A stretch of DNA of 36,305 nt from Chloroflexota bacterium (GCA_016208315.1 JACQYF010000154.1:1-36305), one strand, 5' to 3'. Counted from the first letter of the stretch, positions 1 to 8,298 are shown. Program-made: numbers and translations. The notes: generated by a model not told the origin, from the letters alone.

Positions 1-530
1 GTCACCTTGCCGGCCGCCACTTGCGCTTTTAATTTTTGGGCCAACTCGGTCGCGATCAAAGAGTGGCCGCACATCGTGGTCATATCCAGGATCTCTTCCG
101 GTGGGAGCAACTCGGTTTTGCCGAGAACGCCCAAGGACAGGTTTACGGTGTGCGGTTTCAACCCCAGTCCCTTGGCGAGACCGAACACCTCGTCAATGAC
201 TCCGCTCACCGTGATGGAAATCCCCAGGTCTTCTGCTTTGATCTGTTCGAGCACCTGACGTACTTTGTCCTTGTCCGAGAAGACGCTACAGATGATGGTA
301 TCGTCGCTGGTGCGCGCCAGCCACGCATTGACGTCGAGTCCATGCGCCATGTTCTCGCCGGTTTCTGCCAGTCCGGTGTTCACGGGACCGACCGCGTGGA
401 GGATCTGGCGGATGCGTTGAAACTTGGGACCGCAGCCAACCCGATTCACGTCAATAGACGAACGGACAATGACGACGAAATCGTTCTGGAGTGATTCCAC
501 ACTGCCGCGACGGTGTAATGAGTGTGTCAT
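1..530 (-). CDS. Cys/His-motif protein of unknown family, copy 2 (partial, runs off left edge)
   Basis: This is the second copy of the protein encoded at 2573-3217; only its first 176 residues are in the window. Both copies begin MTHSLHRxG and share the stretch with TTMCGH near residue 155. I do not recognise the family and assign no reaction. The start at 530 is supported by conservation of the N-terminus in the two copies and by a 4-nt ATGA overlap with the stop of the upstream ferredoxin gene, an arrangement repeated exactly in the other copy. The overlap implies translational coupling and a shared complex or pathway with the ferredoxin. The C-terminal CxCG motif seen in the full copy would lie outside the window. 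Confidence 0.8.
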   Translation of the reverse strand, partial: MTHSLHRRGSVESLQNDFVVIVRSSIDVNRVGCGPKFQRIRQILHAVGPVNTGLAETGENMAHGLDVNAWLARTSDDTIICSVFSDKDKVRQVLEQIKAEDLGISITVSGVIDEVFGLAKGLGLKPHTVNLSLGVLGKTELLPPEEILDMTTMCGHSLIATELAQKLKAQVAAGKV

Positions 531-1243
531 GGAATCAAAGGCCTCCCCAACCCTAAATTGATTTTGGCATTCGGTCGCGCCTGGAAACCGGCTTGTCGGA
601 TCGCCGGTAAGACCGGAATCTCACCATCGTCGCCCACGCGCGTGATCACATCCAGCGAAAAGACCGTATCCACTTGTTGCGCCACCTTGCGAACCGCGGA
701 CAGGATGAGGGGGAGTTTTTCTGCGGACGCCTTGACTTCGAGAATCGCCGAGAGCACCCGCTCATTCTTGACCTCCGGTTTAAAGCAACCAGTGTTTGGA
801 TCAGACATCAAGGCGAAGACCGGATTCTTCTTCTCGAAGGTCACCCCGATGGCTGCCATCGCCATCGTCATCTTTTCTAGCTCGCTCAGACGAGTGGCAA
901 TTCCGGGCCTGCCAAACTCCATGGCCACGCCCACTTCGCCGTGCTTGAACCGCGCGGTGACGTCGTTGCACTTCATTTCTTCGGTGCCGCGTCCGATCCC
1001 TTTAGTGGAAGGATGGGGCTTGCCGGGATCGGAATATTCCTTGCGCAAAGAGCGGGGGTATACCAAGCTCTCCGGCGGCATGAAGAAAGCATCTACCGGA
1101 CAAGCGGCGCTGTGCATGCACACACCGCATTCGACGCATTGGTCCTCGTCTATGGTGTAGAGTGTTACGCCTTCCAAGATGGCGTTGACGGGGCAATAGG
1201 GCGTACACTGCCCGCAGGCGATACAGTCTCCGTTGATACGCAT
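527..1243 (-). CDS. Ferredoxin-domain protein with unknown C-terminal domain (copy 2)
   Basis: 238 residues. The N-terminal 50 residues form a two-[4Fe-4S] ferredoxin domain: C7, C10, C13 and C17 for the first cluster, then CxxCxxCx5CP around residues 36-48 for the second. The remaining ~180 residues (marked by GRGTEE near residue 80 and a C-terminal GLGRPL) are shared with the copy at 3214-3933 but belong to no domain I can name. About half of the aligned positions look identical by eye. The start at 1243 has a GGAGG ribosome site six bases upstream; a longer reading to 1291 would lack one. It probably passes electrons to or from an oxidoreductase working with its overlapping neighbour. That role is inferred from the cluster motifs only. 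Confidence 0.85.
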   Translation of the reverse strand: MRINGDCIACGQCTPYCPVNAILEGVTLYTIDEDQCVECGVCMHSAACPVDAFFMPPESLVYPRSLRKEYSDPGKPHPSTKGIGRGTEEMKCNDVTARFKHGEVGVAMEFGRPGIATRLSELEKMTMAMAAIGVTFEKKNPVFALMSDPNTGCFKPEVKNERVLSAILEVKASAEKLPLILSAVRKVAQQVDTVFSLDVITRVGDDGEIPVLPAIRQAGFQARPNAKINLGLGRPLIP

Positions 1244-1259
1244 AGAACCTCCAACAAAA

Positions 1260-1331
1260 GTAGACACGTACGCAGGTAGACAGGGAAACAAGTACCTGTC
1301 TACCTGTGTACTTTTGTACCTGTGTACCTAC
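1260..1331. repeat. Octad array, nine 8-nt units in register
   Basis: Nine consecutive 8-nt units with consensus close to GTACCTGT and its reverse complement, in unbroken register. It includes a perfect 12-bp inverted repeat (1273-1284 with 1295-1306). The array fills the gap between the tctC-like gene and the copy-2 ferredoxin gene and ends exactly where the tctC-like stop codon begins. Confidence 0.8.
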
Positions 1332-2396
1332 CTACTTGCTCTTGATCAAGCCCATGTCTTTCAGAATTGGCAAATAGCGCGCGTTCTCACCCTCGATCCA
1401 TTTGCCAAACGTCGCGCCGTCCATCCAAGCTTCGGTCAGCATTTGATCCTTGACGTATTTCTTGTACGTGTCGGTCTTGGTGTACTTGAGCATTGCATCT
1501 TCCAGCACTTTGCGCTCCGCCGCGCCGATGTTGCCAGGCATGACGAGACCACGGTTTTGGACGTAAAGCGCATCAATGCCCTGCTCTTTCATCGTCGGCA
1601 CATCGGGCGCGCCCGCGAGGCGCTTTTCGGCAAAGACGCCGAGGTTGCGAATCTTGTTGCCTTTCGCCAGTTCCAGCGCTTCGCCAGGATTGCTGACGGC
1701 GATGTCAATGTGCCCGCCCAAGAGCGCCGCGTTCACTTCACCGCCGCTATTGAAGACGATGTAGTTGAACTTGACGCCGGTTGCTTTTTCGATCAGGTAC
1801 GCGCAGATCGAGTCGGCCGAACCAAGCTGGGTACCGCCCGCCTTGATGGTCTTTTCGGGCTTGGCCTTGGCATCGTCAATCAGTTCCTTCATGCTCTTGT
1901 ACTTGGATTCGGCTTTCACCATGAGCATGTACTCGTCAAACGCAAAGTTGGCGAGCGGCGTAAAGTCCTTGTACGAAACTTCGGAGAGACCTTGCAGCGG
2001 CGTGGTGAGGAAACTCGTCACTGCCGTCAGCATGAAATACGGGTCGGCCTTTTTACCCGCGACGTACGCAAAAGCGACCGCGCCGCTGCCGCCGGGCTTG
2101 TTTTCGACGACGATCGGTTGAGCCAGGATCTTTTCTTTCTCAAATACCGCGGCGAGTGTGCGGGCGAAGATGTCGCTGCCGCCTCCGGCGGAGGCATGGA
2201 CAACTAGGGTAATGGGTTTCTCGGGGAATTTGGTAGCAGGTTGGGCTGCTACGGTGGGAGGCACCGCGGTGGGGGCCACGATGGGTGCTTTGGTCGGCGG
2301 TACGGGGGTGGGTGTCGGCGCCGCCTGACAAGCCAATGCGAACAGCACTACGAATGTTGCCAAAAGCACAACGCTGACGATCCGCAGAGTCTTCAT
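1332..2396 (-). CDS. TctC/Bug-type solute-binding lipoprotein
   Basis: 354 residues. A signal peptide ends in a lipobox (LALAC, about residue 23), followed by a Pro/Thr-rich tether and then the Bug-family opening KPITLVVHASAGGGSD, which in this family shapes the carboxylate-binding site. Bug proteins bind organic acids such as tricarboxylates or aromatic acids outside the membrane and deliver them to the TctA/TctB membrane proteins. No tctA or tctB is in the window; they could lie to the left or elsewhere. The AAAGGAG site six bases before the ATG supports the start. Its place between two ferredoxin modules under a GntR regulator suggests that the cluster handles a carboxylate. Confidence 0.88.
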   Translation of the reverse strand: MKTLRIVSVVLLATFVVLFALACQAAPTPTPVPPTKAPIVAPTAVPPTVAAQPATKFPEKPITLVVHASAGGGSDIFARTLAAVFEKEKILAQPIVVENKPGGSGAVAFAYVAGKKADPYFMLTAVTSFLTTPLQGLSEVSYKDFTPLANFAFDEYMLMVKAESKYKSMKELIDDAKAKPEKTIKAGGTQLGSADSICAYLIEKATGVKFNYIVFNSGGEVNAALLGGHIDIAVSNPGEALELAKGNKIRNLGVFAEKRLAGAPDVPTMKEQGIDALYVQNRGLVMPGNIGAAERKVLEDAMLKYTKTDTYKKYVKDQMLTEAWMDGATFGKWIEGENARYLPILKDMGLIKSK

Positions 2397-2572
2397 AGTA
2401 ATCTCCTTTGATTAAGAACCGGGAATCGAACATGTTGGTGTGCTCGAGCCAAACGGTGCGGGGACTGGCGGCGTTGCGGCGCATGTCTAGCGACCGGCAA
2501 CTTTACCAGTACTACAAAGCCATGTGCTCCTTTTCATCACCTCCTTGAACGAACGCCACTGGCAAAGGCGAT

Positions 2573-3217
2573 TTATTTTGCCAGTTCAGTTATCAAATCC
2601 GCCGCGCGTTTCTGATTGAAAATTCCGCAGACGCACGGTTTAGCCAATTCGATGGCCGCTTGCTCGGCCGTAAGGCGGCCCTTTTTCACTTGGCTCACCA
2701 GGTCGTCAATCAGACTGGGCGCGACGAGCGCGTGACCGCACATTGTCGTAATGTTCATCAGTTCGGCTTTGGGGAGTAGTTTCTTGTTGCCCCAAACGCC
2801 GAGCGCGAGATCAATCGTATGCGGCTGCAAGCCGACCTCGTCGCAGATGCCAAAGACCTTCTCGATCAAGCCGCTGACGATGATCGAGATTCCGTAATCG
2901 CGTTCTTTGAGTTCGGCCAGCATATCGCGCACATGTTCGGGGTCGCTGAATACGGCGCCGACAAAACCGTTGGCCTTCAACCCGGCGCGCAACTTGGCAT
3001 CGCTCACGCCATGCGCGCGTGTGCCCGGCACGTAGAGACTGCCCAGGTTCGTCGGTTCATGTTTTTGAAATACGTCAAAGATCGCTTGCAGTTTGTCGCG
3101 GGTGCGCGTTTTGGCTTCGTCGTTGACGATGTCGAATTGGCGCGCGACCATGGCGAGGACGGGATAATCCGTGTTGAGTGATTCGCACGTTCCTTGGCGA
3201 TGCAGTGAGTGTGTCAT
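2573..3217 (-). CDS. Cys/His-motif protein of unknown family, copy 1
   Basis: 214 residues, soluble, no signal peptide. I do not recognise the family. Visible conserved elements against the second copy are MTHSLHRxG at the start, a central segment around residues 109-140 with SGxIxxVFG and LGV, and TTMCGH at residues 158-162 (C160, H162). A C-terminal CxCG followed by NxxRA lies at residues 195-205 (C195, C197). The Cys/His set could bind metal or an Fe-S cluster, which would fit the overlapping ferredoxin partner, but this is inference. The start overlaps the ferredoxin stop by ATGA. It is followed by 176 bases of untranslated sequence before the tctC-like gene. Confidence 0.85.
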   Translation of the reverse strand: MTHSLHRQGTCESLNTDYPVLAMVARQFDIVNDEAKTRTRDKLQAIFDVFQKHEPTNLGSLYVPGTRAHGVSDAKLRAGLKANGFVGAVFSDPEHVRDMLAELKERDYGISIIVSGLIEKVFGICDEVGLQPHTIDLALGVWGNKKLLPKAELMNITTMCGHALVAPSLIDDLVSQVKKGRLTAEQAAIELAKPCVCGIFNQKRAADLITELAK

Positions 3218-3933
3218 TGAACGAGTGGCCTCCCCAATCCAACGTTGATCTTGGCATTCGGGCGCACGGCGACGCCGGCTTGTTCCAACAGGGGTACGAC
3301 CGGAATCGTCTTATCGGGATTCACCCGCGTAATGGCGCACAAGCTGAACACCGTGTCAATTTTGTCCTCGATTGAACGCAGGGTCGCAATCACATCCGGG
3401 GTTTTTTCAATCGGGACCATGAATTCGATAATCAGCGAGAGGACGCGCTCGCCGAGAATCTCCGGCTTGAACGCGCCGGTCGCCGGGTCGGCGAGCAAGG
3501 GATAGATCGGATTTTTTTGCTCAAAGACCGCGCCGATTTTGGAGACGGCTTGCGCGACGGTTTGAGCATCGGCGAAACTGCTGCTGATCCCGGGGCGGCC
3601 CATCTCGACACTAAAGCCGACTTGCCCGTGCTGAAAGCGGCCGGTGCGATCATTCGTCTTGCCTTCTTCGGTGCCGCGTCCGCCCGCGAAGGTAACAGGG
3701 GAAATCGCAATGGGATCGCTGAAATAGCGGCGCAGATTGCGCGGATACGGTAGTTCACTCACATCCAGTTGCACCATCGCATCAACCGGGCAGTCAACGC
3801 AACGGGTGCATACGGCGCATTCGACACATTTGTCTTGATCGCTGACGGCCAGCGCGCCGTCCATCGTGATCGCGCCGACCGTGCAGTAGGGAATACAGAG
3901 ACCACAACCAATGCAATCTTCGGTGATGCGCAA
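3214..3933 (-). CDS. Ferredoxin-domain protein with unknown C-terminal domain (copy 1)
   Basis: 239 residues, paralogue of 527-1243. The first cluster ligands are C7, C10, C13 and C17. The second set is C36, C39, C42 and C48, with an extra C45 in this copy. The C-terminal part carries the shared GRGTEE and RPNAKIN motifs. The start codon is TTG, chosen because AGGAGG lies five bases before it and because MRI is also the N-terminus of the other copy. It is the first gene after the GntR regulator, 20 bases downstream, so it is probably cotranscribed with it. Likely an electron carrier subunit; its redox partner is unknown. Confidence 0.87.
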   Translation of the reverse strand: MRITEDCIGCGLCIPYCTVGAITMDGALAVSDQDKCVECAVCTRCVDCPVDAMVQLDVSELPYPRNLRRYFSDPIAISPVTFAGGRGTEEGKTNDRTGRFQHGQVGFSVEMGRPGISSSFADAQTVAQAVSKIGAVFEQKNPIYPLLADPATGAFKPEILGERVLSLIIEFMVPIEKTPDVIATLRSIEDKIDTVFSLCAITRVNPDKTIPVVPLLEQAGVAVRPNAKINVGLGRPLVQ

Positions 3934-3953
3934 GTAGACCTCCTAGCGTAAGG

Positions 3954-4631
3954 TTATTCGATCTGATCCTTGAGGGTTTCCAAGAGGCGGTCGGCTGCTT
4001 CGAGAATGTGATCGTGTACCAGGGTCTCAGCGCGTTCGGCGTCACCGGCGATCACGGCTTTGGCAATCGCCGTGTGATCCCTCAAAACTTCTTGAGGCCG
4101 CCCCCGGAGCGCAATCGAAGCCGAACGATAGCGGCGCACGGAATCGCGTAACTGAGCCAGCACTTTGCTTAGTGTGGCGTTTCGGCTGGCCGCGATCAAG
4201 ACCTCGTGAAATTCGATATCGCAGGCCGTGAGCGCAGCAATATCATCGTCGGCGATCGCTCGGCGGGAACATTCCAGAATCTCCGGCAAGCGCGCTTTTT
4301 CTTCAGGGGTGATATGTTGCGCGGCAAGCCGACATCCCAAGGCTTCCAGCGCGGCACGGACGGTGTAGACTTCGTTGATGCTTGTACGCGTAAAGGAACT
4401 AACGACCATGCCTTTGGCCGAAGGAGAAACAAGACTCTCGCGCTCTAGACTGCGAATGGCTTCGCGCACCGGCACGCGGCTCACGCCAAAACGTTCCGCC
4501 AACTTGGTCTCGATCAAATGCGCGCCGGGCGGCAACTGCCCTTCTATGATGGCCTGCTTCAAACGCGCATAGACCTCTTCGCGCAGCGGGCGTCGTTCTT
4601 CAATTGGGGAATCGAGGGCACTTGAGGACAT
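3954..4631 (-). CDS. GntR-family transcriptional regulator, FCD (FadR-like) subfamily
   Basis: 225 residues. The N-terminal winged helix (residues 18-75) holds the typical GntR helix with ETKLAERFGVSRVPVREAIR. The C-terminal FCD effector domain (about 85-215) has the metal-ligand pattern D138, H142, H186 and H208. FCD regulators usually bind organic acids such as lactate, gluconate or acyl-CoA and release DNA on binding. A perfect palindrome overlapping its own -10 box points to autoregulation and control of the downstream ferredoxin/tctC-like cluster. The start has AAGGAG nine bases upstream. Effector unknown, probably the carboxylate bound by the TctC-like protein. Confidence 0.93.
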   Translation of the reverse strand: MSSSALDSPIEERRPLREEVYARLKQAIIEGQLPPGAHLIETKLAERFGVSRVPVREAIRSLERESLVSPSAKGMVVSSFTRTSINEVYTVRAALEALGCRLAAQHITPEEKARLPEILECSRRAIADDDIAALTACDIEFHEVLIAASRNATLSKVLAQLRDSVRRYRSASIALRGRPQEVLRDHTAIAKAVIAGDAERAETLVHDHILEAADRLLETLKDQIE

Positions 4632-4659
4632 AAATCGCTCCTTACTGGACGCGCAACAC

Positions 4660-4674
4660 TGTATACAGTATACA
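4660..4674. promoter_or_regulatory. GntR operator palindrome
   Basis: TGTATACAGTATACA is a perfect 7-bp inverted repeat around one central base. Its arms match the TGTATAC half-sites common for FCD-type GntR proteins. It overlaps the -10 box of the regulator's promoter, so binding would block the polymerase. Confidence 0.75.
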
Positions 4675-4695
4675 AAGAAGTGGACCTTCTGTCAA
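4667..4695 (-). promoter_or_regulatory. Sigma70-type promoter of the GntR/ferredoxin/tctC-like cluster
   Basis: On the minus strand TTGACA (4695-4690), a 17-bp spacer and TATACT (4672-4667). The predicted start lies about 30 bases before the GntR start codon. The operator palindrome covers the -10 box. Confidence 0.75.
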
Positions 4696-4744
4696 ATAAT
4701 GGGGCAGTCCTCCACGAATGCGTGGGACGCGCCCGTGTCGAAAA

Positions 4745-4774
4745 TTGGCGGAAAAAGCGGATTGGTGGTATGTT
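4745..4774 (+). promoter_or_regulatory. Possible promoter of the zinc dehydrogenase gene
   Basis: TTGGCG, an 18-bp spacer and TATGTT, about 45 bases before the GTG start. The match is only moderate. Confidence 0.35.
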
Positions 4775-4819
4775 AGGCGCGTTACTCGTCACCCGTCACA
4801 TTCTTTGAGGAGCAGCAGC

Positions 4820-5872
4820 GTGAAAGCAGGCATTCTTTACAATGATCGCGACATTCGGCTGGGCAATGCGCCGGAGCCGCGCGTGCGACCGGAGGAGGTG
4901 CTGGTCGAGACGGGGTACGCCGGGATCTGCGGGACGGACCTCCACATTTATCGCGGCGAGTTTCACAGCCGCGTCAAATTCCCCGCGATCCAGGGCCACG
5001 AATTTGGCGGCATCGTTCGCGAAGTTGGCAAAGACGCGCGCGATTTTCGCGTGGGCGACCGCGTGGTCGTAGACCCGATCATCTCTTGTCACAGTTGCCC
5101 CGCGTGTTTGTCGGGACACATTAACGCGTGCCGCACGCTGAAATTGTTGGGCGTTGATCTCGACGGCGGATTCGGCCAGTACGTGGCCGCGCCGGCCAGC
5201 CACCTCTATCCCCTGCCCGACAGCGTGCCGATGAAATACGCGCCGATGGTCGAGATGTACGGCCTGGGTCACCACGTCTTGCAGCGCGGCCAGGTGCACG
5301 CCGGCGAATCCGTCGCGATTTTGGGCGCGGGCAAGCTGGGGCTATCCGTGCTCGACGTGCTGTGCCATAGCGCCAGTCCTGCCACGACGATCGTCGCCGA
5401 CGTTCAAGCGTTCCGACTTGAGACCGCGAAAAAATTGGGCGCGGATTTCGTCGTCAACATCGAACACGAGGACCCGGTCGCGCGCGTCATGGAGATTACG
5501 CAAGGCGTCGGTGTAGATTGCGTGATCGAATGCGTGGGGCATTATCACGAGGTCGCCGGCCAGGAATCGCCGTTAGCGCAGGCGGTCAAGATGATTCGCA
5601 CCGCGGGGCGCGTCGTCACTTGCGGCTTGGGCGAGCAGTTGTCGCCCGTGCATTTCAAAACGCTCGTCATCAAGGAAGCGGAAATCATCGCCTCGCGCGT
5701 GACGTGCGGTGAATTCCCGCGCGCGATCCGGCTGATGTCGAAAGGGCTGCTGCATCCCGAGCTTTTGGTGACCGAAGAACTGCCGCTGCGCGACATCGCC
5801 ACGGCGTTTGCCAAAGTAGACCGCGACGATCCCTGCACGATCAAGGTCGTGATGGACGCGCAGGCGGTGTAA
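4820..5872 (+). CDS. Zinc-dependent medium-chain alcohol/polyol dehydrogenase
   Basis: 350 residues, typical length for the threonine/sorbitol dehydrogenase branch. The catalytic-zinc region has GICGTD and GHEFGG. The structural zinc site is complete as four cysteines in a CxxCxxCx7C pattern. The nucleotide fold shows GAGKLG, so NAD(P)-dependent oxidation of a secondary alcohol is expected; the substrate cannot be told from sequence. The GTG start is chosen over an earlier in-frame codon because GAGGAG lies seven bases upstream and the family N-terminus begins there (VKAGILY). It is divergent from the GntR regulator, so it may share its control. Confidence 0.9.
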   Translation: MKAGILYNDRDIRLGNAPEPRVRPEEVLVETGYAGICGTDLHIYRGEFHSRVKFPAIQGHEFGGIVREVGKDARDFRVGDRVVVDPIISCHSCPACLSGHINACRTLKLLGVDLDGGFGQYVAAPASHLYPLPDSVPMKYAPMVEMYGLGHHVLQRGQVHAGESVAILGAGKLGLSVLDVLCHSASPATTIVADVQAFRLETAKKLGADFVVNIEHEDPVARVMEITQGVGVDCVIECVGHYHEVAGQESPLAQAVKMIRTAGRVVTCGLGEQLSPVHFKTLVIKEAEIIASRVTCGEFPRAIRLMSKGLLHPELLVTEELPLRDIATAFAKVDRDDPCTIKVVMDAQAV

Positions 5873-5878
5873 GAGAGA

Positions 5879-5988
5879 CCGGGCGACCGAGGTCGCTGCA
5901 ACCCACAGCAAAGCCGACCTTCGTCGGCTGGGAATCAGTCGGCGAAGGCCGACTTGGCTGTGTGTTGCTGCGACCTCGGTCGCCCCGG
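5879..5988. repeat. 110-bp imperfect palindrome
   Basis: Two arms of about 50 bp are reverse complements with a handful of mismatches: 5879 onward reads CCGGGCGACCGAGGTCGC and 5988 backward reads the same with one extra G. Each arm holds a smaller hairpin of the GCCGAC/GTCGGC type. It follows the dehydrogenase stop by six bases and could act as a terminator-like or REP/MITE-like element. No gene is in it. Confidence 0.75.
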
Positions 5989-6108
5989 CGTAGGGTGTTC
6001 ACTCAACCAACAGTGGGGAAAGACCCCATTGACCAGGGGGGCGCATAGTGTAAAGATAGAAGCGTTCGAGACATCGGAGCACGTCAAATCATAGTTTGGA
6101 GGTCCAGT

Positions 6109-8154
6109 ATGTCCTGCAGTTCAGCTCGACTCGCTCGTTCTAGTTTGTTGATCGTCGCGCTCGTCCTGCTCGCGTTGTCGGCCGCGACGAGCGTTAGTCT
6201 CGCGCAAGGCCCTGAGGGCCTGCCCGTCTCGTCCAGCATCGTCGAGGGCGGCGCGTTCAAAAGTTCCGGCGCCCTCGTCGCGGATGTCGGCTTTCGCCCG
6301 GATATGAACGGTTTGCCATTTGAGAATTACGGCGCGGGCCCCTTTGTGAATCTCACCCCCGCCGAAATGCAGCGCCTCTTTGGCGATCAAGCGTGCGCCA
6401 GCACGGAAGGCGGCAATTGCGTGCTGCATCCGCAGGTCAAAGAAATCATGGACCGCTGGAACAAATCCATGGAAGGCGGTCACTGTTTCGGCTTTTCGTT
6501 CTTTGCCCTGCGCGCGTATAAAGGACAACTGAACCCTAGCGAATTTGGCGCGCCGTCCATCTCGCAGATCAAGCTCGCCGACAACGACAAGTTCCAACGC
6601 GAGATTGCGTTCTCGTTCGTGCAGCAGTTCAATCCGGTCGTCAAGAACGCGATCATCAAAGTGACGGCCGCGGAAGCGATAGACAAGTTGCTCGAACTGA
6701 TGAAGCCCGGCGCAACGGAACTCTACTCGCTCGGCTTTTACAAAGCCGATGGCAATGGCGGGCACGAAGTAACGCCCTTTGGCGTCGAAGACCTTGGCAA
6801 TGGCCTGTACGCGATCCTGATCTGGGACAACAACTGGCCCAACCAGGTGCGCGCGATGCTGGTGGACAAGAACACCAACAAATGGGCCTACAGCGCGGCG
6901 ATCAATCCGAAAGAACCTTCCGAAATGTACTGGGGCGATACGACGACCAAGCCGCTCGAACTCACCCCGATCGGCCCCAGCGGGATGTGGCAAGCGTACT
7001 GCCCGTACTGTGCGAATGGCGATGGGCGCGCGGTCGCGAACGCTGCGCCGATCCTAAAGGAAAATGTCATCTTCCTCACGCGCCATCCGCAACAGCCCAT
7101 CCACGCGCTCATTACGGACGACAAGGGCCGGCGGCTCGGCTTTACGCCCGACGGCAAGTTCGTCAGCGAAATTCCAAACGCCCGCGCCGAAAACCCGAAA
7201 ACCGGTCCGCACAAGTCGTGGACCGAAGTCGAAGAGCCGATCTACTATGTACCAGCGGACCTGAACGTGACGATTACGATTGACGGCAGTCTGCTCAAAA
7301 CCAAACAGACCGCGGACTTGGTGCTCATTGGCGCCGGGTACGACATTGGTGTGGAAAGCATCCGACTGAAACCCAACCAGAAGGATACGGTGACGCTCTC
7401 CGGGGATGGCAGCAAGCTCACGTACAAGACTGAGAGCAGCGAATCACCCGATCTCATCGTCGCGGTCCAAGACGCCAAGACTAAAGTGGATTATGGCTTT
7501 CTCGTCAAGGGCGTGGATGTGGACGGGGGCGGCACGATCAACCTCGCGCTGGATACGGCGAAGGGCAAGCTCAGCGTCAGTTCGGCGGGCAGCAAAAAGC
7601 CGGGGACGTATGGCTTGTTGATGGAGCGCATTGACGAAAAAGGCGAGCAGGTCTTTTGGCACGACGATCTGCAGCTCGCGCCGGGCGACTCGGGCTATCT
7701 GAACTATGCCGCGTGGTCGGGCAACAAGGGCGCGGTTCAACTCGAGATAGACCGCAAGAGCGATGGCACAATTGACGAGAAAGTAGAACTGACAGACGAC
7801 GAGTTGGTCGGCCAAGCGCCGCAAGTTGCGGACATCCCGGGCGGCAAGCAAATTGCGAACACGCCGGATTTGGACAAGCTCGCGGCCAATATCGCCAAGT
7901 GGGTCGGCTTTACGAAATCCACTTACGAGGCCTGGGAACTGCCCGCGACCAGCACCTGGGAAGACACGTTGACGTATTACGACGAGCAGATGCTGCAAGC
8001 GGGTTGGGACGGCGAAGGTGAGATAGACGAGTTTGACGACATGATTTTTGGTCTGTGGGTAGACGAGACGACCAAGACCGGCCTGGTCATCATCTACGTC
8101 CCCAGCCCGGACGGCGTCCAACCCGCGTTCGACATTGCGGTGTTCGGCGGCTAA
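6109..8154 (+). CDS. Secreted protein with possible papain-like Cys/His/Asn centre
   Basis: 681 residues. A signal peptide with a long hydrophobic core ends near residue 33 (SLAQ). Residues 120-260 have the spacing of a papain-fold peptidase: GGHCFGFS (C126), GGHEVTPFGV (H219) and WDNNWPN (D240 to N242). This is a motif-based guess, not a recognised family. Residues 380-590 look like beta-rich repeats with many Asp, Gly and Lys. The last ~85 residues resemble a small alpha/beta domain common in secreted Chloroflexota proteins (YYDEQMLQAGW, then a GLVIIYV strand). The start has GGAGG eight bases upstream. A strong terminator follows 22 bases after the stop, so this is a single-gene unit. A weak promoter (TTGACC near 6029) is possible. 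Confidence 0.75.
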   Translation: MSCSSARLARSSLLIVALVLLALSAATSVSLAQGPEGLPVSSSIVEGGAFKSSGALVADVGFRPDMNGLPFENYGAGPFVNLTPAEMQRLFGDQACASTEGGNCVLHPQVKEIMDRWNKSMEGGHCFGFSFFALRAYKGQLNPSEFGAPSISQIKLADNDKFQREIAFSFVQQFNPVVKNAIIKVTAAEAIDKLLELMKPGATELYSLGFYKADGNGGHEVTPFGVEDLGNGLYAILIWDNNWPNQVRAMLVDKNTNKWAYSAAINPKEPSEMYWGDTTTKPLELTPIGPSGMWQAYCPYCANGDGRAVANAAPILKENVIFLTRHPQQPIHALITDDKGRRLGFTPDGKFVSEIPNARAENPKTGPHKSWTEVEEPIYYVPADLNVTITIDGSLLKTKQTADLVLIGAGYDIGVESIRLKPNQKDTVTLSGDGSKLTYKTESSESPDLIVAVQDAKTKVDYGFLVKGVDVDGGGTINLALDTAKGKLSVSSAGSKKPGTYGLLMERIDEKGEQVFWHDDLQLAPGDSGYLNYAAWSGNKGAVQLEIDRKSDGTIDEKVELTDDELVGQAPQVADIPGGKQIANTPDLDKLAANIAKWVGFTKSTYEAWELPATSTWEDTLTYYDEQMLQAGWDGEGEIDEFDDMIFGLWVDETTKTGLVIIYVPSPDGVQPAFDIAVFGG

Positions 8155-8175
8155 GAACTATACTCTGGACATACA

Positions 8176-8212
8176 CTGCGGGCAAGAGAACATCCTTGCC
8201 CGCAGTTTTTTG
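8176..8212 (+). terminator. Rho-independent terminator after the secreted protein gene
   Basis: CTGCGGGCAAG and CTTGCCCGCAG form a perfect 11-bp stem with an 8-base loop, followed by a run of six T. Confidence 0.93.
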
Positions 8213-8217
8213 ATCGT

Positions 8218-8242
8218 GGGACAGATTGACAATTTGTCCTAC
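8218..8242. repeat. GTAGGACAAATTG-family palindrome
   Basis: GGGACAGATTG, one base, then CAATTTGTCCTAC. The right arm is identical over 13 bases to the arm of the palindrome inserted in mtaB at 20692-20704. It lies between the terminator and the PIN promoter. Confidence 0.6.
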
Positions 8243-8298
8243 AACGCGACAAAAAATCATTTCGGTCACCTATGCGACCTATGCGTATGCGCGATTGC

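Noticed and set aside
1233..2207. 324-codon open frame on the plus strand
   Set aside because: It is the antisense shadow of the TctC-like lipoprotein gene, which has a lipobox, family motifs and a ribosome site.
2397..2572. Leader peptide before the tctC-like gene
   Set aside because: A 16-codon frame starts only two bases after AGGAGG, too close to be translated well, and has no informative composition.
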